Assembly (NCBI RefSeq): GCF_014898055.3
Contig: NW_023601104.1
Location: 81,203,106-81,267,105 of the forward strand
Length of the DNA stretch: 64,000 nt
Source of the DNA: Talpa occidentalis
Lineage: Eukaryota; Chordata; Mammalia; Eulipotyphla; Talpidae
Direction: 5' to 3'
The notes below the pieces were generated by a model. It had not been told where the DNA came from. It worked only from the letters and a program-made list of their open reading frames with translations, and made no database searches. Below, in pieces: positions 1 to 46,500 of this stretch; within the stretch, counting starts at the first letter, position 1; every line of letters starts with the position of its first letter. A program made the translations under genes and the position numbers.

Positions 1-24
1 GTAGAATATTAAAAATATTTCTAA

Positions 25-36784
<36,760 letters not shown>

Positions 36785-37170
36785 AAGATTCGGCTGCTGA
36801 GAAGACTACACAAATTAACAGCCTTTGACAGATCAGAATTACAGAAGAGGGGGAAAAAAAAACAGAATCAAACCTTGCATGGTGAAGTGGTGCTAACCTA
36901 AGATTAACAGGGATAAATGCCCAGAATCATCAAAATATGTGTTCAAAATATTTGCTATATGCATTGGAGTAACTGTGCATAATCCATACACTGCCACATA
37001 ATTATATTCCAAGGAAGGATTGGGTGAATACTTGATGGTGAAAGCCATCCCCCCATTTCTGGGGAATGTGCAAATTTGGGCAGGCTTGATGGGGAGGTTT
37101 AAGGGACAACACTCCTCAAGAAACCAAAACCTTAAAAACCCAACTTAGATAATTATCTTTTTAGCAAAAC

Positions 37171-37198
37171 TTTTTTTTTTTGCAATTGATGTTTTATT
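37171..37198 (-). terminator. AATAAA followed by genomic A11, distal ZC3H14 candidate
   Basis: On the - strand, AATAAA (37198-37193) is followed 11 bases later by eleven consecutive A (37181-37171). Confidence 0.35.
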
Positions 37199-37340
37199 TT
37201 CACAGTTCATGCTTAATGAAGTATCTTATCCTTGTGTTTACATAGGGAAAGGAAAACACATCATCACTCTACCCTAAAGGATCAGTGTTCTAAAAGCATC
37301 TTCCCTAAGACACACACACTGGAAAATATGCTTAAGCATT

Positions 37341-37346
37341 AATAAA
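37341..37346 (+). terminator. AATAAA, proximal EML5 poly(A) signal candidate
   Basis: A canonical hexamer about 560 bases after the stop, followed within 30 bases by a T-rich downstream element. Confidence 0.45.
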
Positions 37347-38098
37347 GCCCTTTCTATAAAGGACATTTTTTTTGTCCTGGCAGTTTTAAATTCAGAAACA
37401 AATCCAATGTTAGCAGTATGTGATTGCTACATTTTCGTTTTTGAACTTAGTCTTTTTATGTTCAGATGTTGTCACATCTATAATTAAAGCATTAAAACAT
37501 TATAATTATAGCCCCTTTAATGGAAAAGTATGATGAACAATTTTCAGTGCTGTACAGTTTTTTAAGATTTTAGATAGCAATAGTATTAAGATGTAATCTA
37601 CTAGGAACATTTGTTCAACATGTAAACTAAAGAATTAAGTTCACAAAGTTATACAATTTAGTAACTCTTGAAATTTTTATAGCTTTTTTCTATTGGAAAA
37701 TTTTTAGTTAAATATATATGCCACCCATACACTGGCTAACTTCCAAAGTGAATGAATACAGGTTGTCCACGTGTAAAATTTGTCTATTAAAATTCCTTTT
37801 TGGTGGATTGGGGCTTAAACTCTTAGATCTTTATTTCTATTCACTTTCAATGCTGCCAAAGATCAGTACTTACCATTCAGGAATTTACTGTTTAGCCTAC
37901 TTTTATGTAAACTGCTATTTTAAAATATATTTTTCTAAATGTGAAAAAGCTTAAGATGCTCCATTGGTCCTGTCAATGTTTAACGTGTTAATGGTCTATG
38001 TACCGTAATATTCCCCTCCCCCCTTCATGTTTCTGGAAATGTTTGGTTTAATAAGACATAGGAAGACTCCTAATACCAATATTCTATGTCCCGTACCT

Positions 38099-38106
38099 TG
38101 TAAATA
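38099..38106 (+). promoter_or_regulatory. Pumilio-type element TGTAAATA in EML5 3' UTR
   Basis: Exact match to the Pumilio consensus UGUANAUA, on the EML5 sense strand. Two more are at 38306-38313 and 39833-39840. Confidence 0.4.
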
Positions 38107-38305
38107 TTAAAAACAGAACTGGCTGAATTATATCTCAGAAAGCCTAGCCAGCGATTGAACCTGATCAGTTTTAAAGCTCTGATTAGTTGGTGTCTGAAGG
38201 ATTAAGGCATTAAGAAACTTGAAATGTAAAAGATGTTACTTTTTCATTCACATTAATGAATTATCTAAAATGAAGCCAAAGTTGAGATCACACTACTTCT
38301 ATTCA

Positions 38306-38313
38306 TGTATATA
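38306..38313 (+). promoter_or_regulatory. Pumilio-type element TGTATATA in EML5 3' UTR
   Basis: Exact UGUANAUA match; second of three in this UTR. Confidence 0.4.
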
Positions 38314-39464
38314 GGTTCAGTCAGTACATTAGGGGGGGAAAAAAAATCCCCTGAAGTACTTTTCCCTGTCCCCTCCATTTTTGAGCTGGTTACAGTTACA
38401 GATTCCTTCCTGGGTCAAGTCTGCCAGCTCTTGGTTAACGAAAAATTCCGTTTCCATTGTAGCTCAAGTAGACAGTCTAGCTTTGAGTAAACGAGGGTGT
38501 AGCTGCTCCCGTTGCATTTGTTCTCCCAGTTGGCCAACTTGTAAGCCAGCCTTAATCACCACTGTCAACTCCACAACTAAAGCTCATGTTGCTTTTAAGT
38601 GGTCAGCCCACAACTATATTGCTTATACCAACCATTTACTGCGGGAAGGTGAGTACATGTGATAGGCCATACAGAATCTTTTTTTTTTTTAACCCACAGA
38701 ATTATTTGTGTGGTGTTCAACTAAGCTCCAAACTCTGTTACCTGAGACCTCCTGGCACTTAGTCTGTCTCAGTACACAAATGCATGCCAAAGCACAGTGT
38801 GCACTCTGGTGCCACTCACTGTGGACAGCCAGCACTTAGGTTCCCTTTTGTGACCCTGTTGATGGTGGTAGAGTTTACATCATCGACCTTAGCTTGCCCA
38901 TGCCTCAGCAACTGAAAAATAAGACTAAACTTATCAATGTGTTTTAGGCAGTGTCTATTAAATAGCAAAAGAAAAAGACTTTAGCATGTTATTTCCTTGT
39001 AAAATGGGCAAACTAAACTTAACCCCTTGTTTTCCACCTTTTCACAGAATTATGAGATATATATCATTTATAAATGAGAATATATTACTACTTATAAATG
39101 ATACTGTTTAAAAATCTGGAATACAATTTTCTCCCACAAGAGATGTAAAAACATCTCACATACCATCGGAATGAACACATGCCTTAAATTCAATGTTGTA
39201 CACTTTTAGAATGAAGTGGAATTGTCATTTCACCCAGGCCTACACCCATGAGTTTTATGTTCTTCACTGTACTTTTTCTAATGTTTCAAGTCTTACCTGG
39301 TTAATTCTTCTCCCAATGGAAAAACAATGTCCACAAAACACTGGCCTGTTGGTTTCACGTTCTTAAACCTGGGCTTTTACAAAACATTTTATTTCCCTTG
39401 GGTATGACTAACCAAGACAATGAACTTGCTTTGAAGTTTAATTTGGTCCTCAATGTCTTAAGTC

Positions 39465-39470
39465 TTTATT
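39465..39470 (-). terminator. AATAAA, ZC3H14 poly(A) signal candidate
   Basis: On the - strand, AATAAA followed by gacttaag. A 3' UTR of about 1.1 kb would fit a typical ZC3H14 mRNA. Confidence 0.45.
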
Positions 39471-39832
39471 TTCCCTATTGCATTAATTCGCTCTATTCTA
39501 ACAAACTTTTAGCTTTTTTAAAAAAAAAATCTATAATCAAGTCTTTATGATTAGTGATGTTACTTAATTCTAAAGCATTTGACACTTCTTGCCTTAATTG
39601 TAAAAACCACAGAGAACTCAATAGTCCAAAAGCTTAGTCCTAATTTGCAGTTTACCCATCTGATCTCTGTAATTATATAGTCTGCTATTTAAAACATACT
39701 AATTTTTACATTAAAAAATTATGTTCAGTAATAACTATATTTTCTGTGGAATTATTTCTGCAAATGTTATTTTTCACATGAAAATACAAAGCTATGATGG
39801 ATCTTGTGAATTTAACGTTTTCTGATACCTTA

Positions 39833-39840
39833 TGTATATA
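39833..39840 (+). promoter_or_regulatory. Pumilio-type element TGTATATA in EML5 3' UTR
   Basis: Exact UGUANAUA match; third of three. It would be present only in the long 3' UTR form. Confidence 0.4.
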
Positions 39841-40417
39841 ACTGTAAACAATTTTGTATAATTTTGTGATAATGTATTTTCCCCAAAATATTTAAAAGGC
39901 ATATAGTACTAAATGAGAGTATTTTACGGAATTGTTTTTACTTTTTGCACTTGCCGTTCAAACTGTTCTCACCCTGTATGCCCACCACCCCCTCATACTC
40001 AGAAAACAAGACTAGTTATTTGGGAGCTATTTACTGAAGTGGCACTCAACCCTAGAAACCTGTATTATGCTTTTCAAAGTAAATTTGCTTAAAATTAAAA
40101 AGAATACTGAATGACTATTACAAGCCTCAGCACTTTGGGCCACTTTTGTTTTCATGGTAGTTTATGTACATTATGTAATCTTTGGGAAACGTGAAACCCA
40201 TCATCTGGACTAAAGATGCCCTCTGACTACCTCTTTCCTCCACAAAGAAGGCAACACTGCAGCCCCAAACTAGGTTACAAGTATTGAGAATATCATGTTG
40301 TAAATGTTGGTACTTGAAACATCAGTGTAACAAACACACCTCAAATGTTTTTAATAGAATTTAGCTTTTCCTTAAACTGTCTTTTCAATTAACAAACACC
40401 CAATGTTAAAACCACTT

Positions 40418-40465
40418 AATAAACTTACAAACTTGAAAAATTAGACACTTCACATAGGCAATAAA
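40418..40465 (+). terminator. Two AATAAA hexamers, distal EML5 poly(A) candidates
   Basis: AATAAA occurs at 40418-40423 and again at 40460-40465, near the natural end of the UTR interval. Confidence 0.45.
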
Positions 40466-40586
40466 CTTCATAATATGAAAGCAATATATTCCAAGTTTCA
40501 AAGATTTGACAAGTTCTGTATATTATCTTTCATCCGCAGATGGAAACTTTCAAACTCCATGATCTTCTGCCAGGTAGGACTGAGTG

Positions 40587-40593
40587 TCATTCA
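40587..40593 (-). CDS. ZC3H14: ZC3H14 last coding exon: end of Ser, Glu, stop
   Basis: The acceptor is ttttgttcag, followed by t-gaa-tga. It completes the C-terminal SE and stops at 40589-40587. Only seven coding bases lie in the terminal exon. Confidence 0.92.
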
Positions 40594-43500
40594 CTGAACA
40601 AAACCAAAAATTTTAATTAACTGTTTGCACACATGTATGTACACCATATACCTTCAGCTAAGCAGCTACTTCCACACAATGAATATTCAGTTCTATAAGT
40701 TTCAATATAAATAACATTTTTTAAAATTCAAGTATCTAAGGTACATGTAATAGGTAACAGGTAATTATAGGCCACACTAAAATATTTTGAAACTTCCTTT
40801 CAGTATTTTGTAAGCAGTGGTATCTATGAAGATCAATGTGAGATTTGTAAGCTGTATAACTACTTGAAGGCCTTATATATTCAAAAGCCCCTTGTATCAT
40901 TAACTACCAAGAAAAAAGGGGTAATTTTCCCCCAAAACCATGTGATTATAAATTTAAGAAACTACATATTAAAAAAATTTGAGGGCCTCCCTGGTGGTGC
41001 AAAGGGTTAAGATGCAACTTGTGAGGCTGTCCGCAGCCTCTGCAGCACGGATTCGATCTCCGGCCAGCCAGGGAGCAACCCACATGATGCAGCAGACCTC
41101 TCCTGACTTTCCCCCTGCTCCCCTCTCAGTGGTGTACTTCGGTCAATCTGCCTGTTGTGTTCCTGGCTCTGTCTCAGGTGAATCCTCTCACCCTCCACAC
41201 CTCCGGCCTGTACCCCAGCTCTTGTTGCATAAATAATTTTTTTTTTAAAAAAAGAAAAATTTGAAATGACATTAGAAAGTTTTAACATTTACCTGGTTTG
41301 AGGTCGGATCCACTTCAAGGCATGGCGTGGAGGTACAGTAATGGTGGGATGATAAAACGTGCAGTCAGGTCTTGTACACTGAGTGTTAAATCTACAATGC
41401 TAAATACAGAGAACAATATTTCAACATCTGCAAAACGCATACAAATAAATACAGGGAATCTGACATGACAGTAACCAGCCCACCCTAATATTAACAGGGC
41501 ACGAGAACTTGTAACATTTACTACTAAGGCCTTGAAAAATTAATACCCTCCAGTCACAAAATCCTAGTGAAAGAACAGCAGCAGGTAAAATCACAAAAGG
41601 AGCCTTAACATAATACAAACTTCTACAGTCAATGTAACTGTCCCAGCAACATCCATACATTCCTTGCTGAGCACCTTCACCTATGTCCAACTGCAGCTGA
41701 GGCAAGCGAAGCCTTCCGTGTGGCATTCAGGTTATTTTGGAGAGATCATTGTGAGCAACTACACAGCTGGAGATATACCAACATATCTTTAGAATACATA
41801 CCAATAAATAAAGCACACAAGTACAAGTGTGAATGGTATTAACCATCATTACTCTCAGGGCCTCCCCGGTGGCGCAGCGGTTGAGCGCTGGGTTGCGAAG
41901 CTGCACGCGGCCTCTGCGGCGCCGGTTCGATCCCCGGCTGCTCCCCGGCCACCGGAGGAGGGTCCCACATGGCGTGCAGACCTCTCCTGCCGCCCGCTGC
42001 TCCCCTCAGCAATGTGCCTCGGTCCTTCTGCCTGCTCTGCTCCCCGCTCTGGCTCTGGTGAATTCTCTCACCCTCCCGCGCTTCTGACTGTACCCAGTGC
42101 ATGTATGAACAGAACAAAACAAACAAACCAGCAAACAAATAAATAAAGCATGCCTCTATTAAAAAAAAAAAAATAAAAAAAAAAACCATCATTACTCTCT
42201 CACCTCAGTTTTGGCATGAGGTGGGCAAAAAAAAAACAAAACAAAACAGGCCAACATGCTTGCTTAGGGGCAGTAAAGAAAAAGCAAACTGCCGGGCCAT
42301 AACTGTCACTCTCCCACCTGCTTACTAACAACTAAATAGCTTCAGATCACTTGGCCTACTAAGTCAAACATTTAATTTGCTAGTGATCTTCAGGTCTCAG
42401 AACTAAGAAGTCACCACTAGGGCCGCCCTGGTGCCACAGGGATTAAGTCTCAGCACTATCAAGCCATCTACAGCCACTGCAGCACGAGCTGGATCCCCGA
42501 GCAGGGAGCTGACCCACATGATGCAGCAGACTTTTCCTGTCTTTCCAGTTGCTGCCCTCAGCAGTGTATTTCAGTAGATCTGTCTGCTCTGCTCTCCGCC
42601 ATCTCTGGTGAAGCCTGACACACACACACACACACACACACACCCCCCACCTACCCCGCACCTGCACCTCTGGTCTACACCCTAGTCCTTGTATGCACAA
42701 ATAAATAAATCTTTAAAAAAAAATGAAGTCACCACTCTAGTCATTCTTGGGAAAATAAAAGTCTTACTTTTGGATGATAGAAGGGACATTCCATTTTCTT
42801 ACAAGCAGGGAAGTAACGGCAGAGCTGATTATTAGAAGGTGGTGCTGGTGTTGTAACTGCTGACAATGTAAGAACAAAGACTGATCAAATTTGGCAAAAA
42901 AATTTTTAATGCACTATACTGATGTTTTTATGAGACCCAATTTTACCTGAAAATACAGTAAAAAGCAATACAGTAAAAAGCAATAGTCAGATAATTGAGA
43001 GTGCTGTAGAATACACTGTTGCTTTTTAGACCAGTCAGATTGTGCCAGAATGATTTCTAAACCGATTCCTTTTTTTTTCTTTTTAATTCAGTTTATTATA
43101 GTCCCAAAATGCAGTAGTACACAAAATCACTAACCTGGTTTTGGAGGCAGTACTGGAATTCTTCTACTCATATGAGTGAAGGGACAATCCGCTTTAGTAC
43201 ACTTTGCATCATATTTACAATTTGGATGAACAAACAAACATTTTTCAGCAAATTTACAATTGGGGAAAGCTCTATAAAACAAAGAAGCACATTATTCACA
43301 TTTAATTTTCTCTATGCATTACTAGTTTTGAGAAACACAGAAGTAACAGAAAAAAAAGGAATACTCATTTTTAATGAGGTCAGGTCTGAAAAGAACTATA
43401 CATTCCAAAACCTGAACTAGTATTTTCAAGTCAAGCCACCACAAAGGACAGAAGGGCTGTCGGTGACACAGAATCACACCACTTACTCTATAATTAATGT

Positions 43501-46500
43501 CTATGTAGCCCTTTATGAAATAAATCAAACAGCACAAGGCATGTGCAAGGCACTGTGCTACCAAAACTCATCTTCTGGCCTTCCTGTGTGACAGTAACCA
43601 TCCCACCCTTAAGGACACATCAAAACGTCCTTGAGTTAGAACATGGAGAAGAGATCCAACCTACAGAACCAAAAATTTTTTTAGTTGCAAAAACCTAAAG
43701 CCATCTCTCCAAGCTCACTGCACTGAATCAGCCCTAGTCCAAAAACATTTTATTACCTCTAATTTCTCCCCCAGTGGCTTAAATCTGTGTGTGTATGTGT
43801 GTGTGTAAATAATGCATACAAACTTCTGCAGTAATCGCAACCCCCTCAACATACAGGCCCCCAGGGAAACCCTGCTGTGTCAGTCTTCACGGGCTGTGAC
43901 ACAGAGAAGCCTCTCCTCCATCTCCCCACCCACAACGCGCACGGGCACCCAGGTCTGCTGCCACGTGTCACCGCATTCAGGGATAAAGCCACAAGTGTGT
44001 CCATGAAAAGAAAAAATAAGCAACAAGATTCAGAAATCAACCTGGAAACCAACATCAGCTCACGCTACTTACTTGCACGGTGACACGGGGTGGTGGTACG
44101 CGCACTCGTCCCCATTCTTACAGGCGGGCCAGTACTTGCAGCGCTCCAGCAGTTTTTCCGGTTTCTGTGCCATACTCAGGTCACTCATCTCAGCTACAAA
44201 GGGAAAAAGCAAAGTATGTAATTGTGATCAAGTCAACCAATACATGGCACTTTTTATGAATTTTCCTAGAAATCCTAAGTTTTTCTATGATCATACAGAA
44301 TAAATGAGCCCAAATAATCTGAATGAATAGATATAATACTATAAAAAATGGACAGAAAAGTAGACTAATCACTCACATTATGAAAAGTAAACTGAGTGGG
44401 GGAAAAAAAAAGTGATGATGCAACCAGAGCCAAAATTCTCACCAAGAAATTCTAATTCTCTGTAATTTCAGAACTAAAATACACAGGAAAGGATGTCCAT
44501 CAGGGAGCCAAAAAAAGGAAATGGAAATAGAACACACAGAAGGTGACGAAGAACGTGAACTCTCCCCACTTGCAGGCAGGATTGCGAATGGCCCACACAC
44601 AGAAATGCCCTGCTCCCGAGGGAGGTTTTCTAAATCCCAGTGATAAGCTCACATCAGTGTCTACAAAGGAACCACCTGGGTCCCAACTGCCATCACCTCC
44701 CAGGGAGCTTAGCAGATCACTTAGCAGTGTGGAGGAAACAAAGGTGGGGAAGAGCAGACGGCAGATGAGCAGCCAGGGCAGGTGGTGCCGTGCACACGCC
44801 TGCTGCCCCTCCATGCACCCCATCTTTACAATCACAATGCCAATTACCATCAAGTGCTCAGGCTATTTCCTGATTCAGAAAGCCAAGAACATTTTTTACA
44901 TGACATCTGAATTTTAAATGCTGGCAAATAATTCCAAATTAAAACGGGAAAATTGTACAGAGTTGGCAGAAGTTGAGATGCCAACTTCTGAACCAACACC
45001 CAACAGGTCAAAAAAATATCACAAGTGTTACATGTTAGGGTTCACATGCTTATGAAAACAAGTATCATACTCCACATCCCTCTATACCTCTTGCCCAGTT
45101 CAAATTTAGTTCTCTGGCATGCTAGCTGAGCGAAATACTTCGGCAAATATTAGCTAACATCTGTATTTCAGTTTCCTCATTGTAACAAAAAGAATGTCTG
45201 CCTTCAAGTGTTAGGACTTAAATGGGAAAAATAGGTAACCAGTGATACCCTAACAGCACAGAAGCTAGCAATCCAGTGACTCAATCTCAGTCTTCATTAC
45301 TGGAGAACAGAGGGATAGGTGTAGCTCAGCACCCAGACCAATCATCACCAGCACATGATCGTCACTCGGCCCGACAGATGAGGTTCCGTGCTAGTTTAAG
45401 GTTCTAGCAAAAGACAGTAAAGCTCCAAGATATAAAAGTATCCTTAGTCTCAAAATCTGATAGTGCTAGGAGGGGTTATTTACCCCAATTTCAAATGGTT
45501 TTTATGTCATTCCAGCAGGGCAGATGTGTCTTATACCCCCCAAGAACATACTTTAGACTAAGATGTACTTTTGAGAACTCAGTCTCCATGAAAGAAGTTA
45601 ACCGAACCCCCAAGAACAGGTTGGCTGGGAAGTGAAATAAAGTGGCCAGATTCTCAGGAAAATTGTAAAGAAATTAAAAACAGGAAACTATCTTTCTGAT
45701 GGAAATGTTAAGTCATATTTACAAAGGTTTTCACTAATGTAATTAAAATTCTTCCAGTTTAAGGCTTATGAGGCAAACTCCCTCTTTATTCAGAGTTCTG
45801 AAGTTTGTCATATAGTGGCCAGTAGTGGTGGCTTAAAACAGATTCTGCTATTGGTAGCATCCCTGAAACTGGACAAAACATCACCAAAAGCAATTACATT
45901 TCGAACTCCCAGGTTGGAGGGAAGAGTAGACAAACCAGCTTCCCTGCGGCCTTTTTTACCCAAGAGTCTCCATGCCTCACCCAGTGTTCTAACTACTACA
46001 AAGCTTTATCCCTGAGCAGCAGTGAAACACTGAGAGTCCCAGATGAAAGCGACAGCAGAGGCGGCGCACCACTCGCCACAGCTGTCTCCACAATGGCACA
46101 ACACCCGTGTAATCTAGGCAAGAATTTTCACTAATGTGTTACAGTGTCACTATGATGATATATATACCAATAAACCTAACATGGAAATCTACATTTAAGC
46201 AAAATTAGACTCTAACATGCCAAAAATGAAGCCACAAAGTTGAAAATCAAAGCAAAAACACCAGTTTTCTCATTTCAGAGAAAAAAAAATAGAGTCAAGA
46301 AATCTGCACTGCCTGTTACCATCCTTACCACTTAATATTTTTTCTTCCTTTTGACAGGGTCAGGTTTTCAACTCCTTGCACTAATCAAACCCATGACACC
46401 ACCCTAATGCTCACAGCAGAAAACGCTTTTGTTCAAGGTTAACAGTGACATCTCTTCACGCGTGTGTAATCTCACCCGAAAGACTATATTTTATATTTCT

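Larger units (their letters stand above)
36785..40480 (+). other. EML5: EML5 3' UTR (extent inferred)
   Basis: AT-rich sequence after the EML5 stop with no coding exon on either strand. It carries no copy of the SINE family that litters the introns, as expected for a retained UTR. AATAAA signals at 37341 and at 40418/40460 allow a short (about 0.6 kb) or long (about 3.7 kb) form. The long form would run to about 100 bases short of the ZC3H14 stop codon on the other strand. Confidence 0.65.
37193..40586 (-). other. ZC3H14: ZC3H14 3' UTR (extent inferred, antisense to EML5 UTR)
   Basis: Begins directly after the TGA at 40589-40587. AATAAA on the - strand is seen at 39470-39465 (about 1.1 kb UTR) and 37198-37193 (about 3.4 kb UTR), with another at 39393-39388. 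Any of these makes the transcript antisense to the long EML5 3' UTR. Confidence 0.6.

Noticed and set aside
37718..37954. 78-codon ORF in the EML5 3' UTR
   Set aside because: AT-rich chance ORF rich in Tyr, Phe and Leu with no recognisable domain.
41833..42192. Several 80-118 codon ORFs in three frames on both strands
   Set aside because: They coincide with a GC-rich SINE, and the same peptides recur at every younger SINE copy.
42952..42981. 15-bp tandem duplication aatacagtaaaaagc
   Set aside because: A simple local duplication with no evident function.
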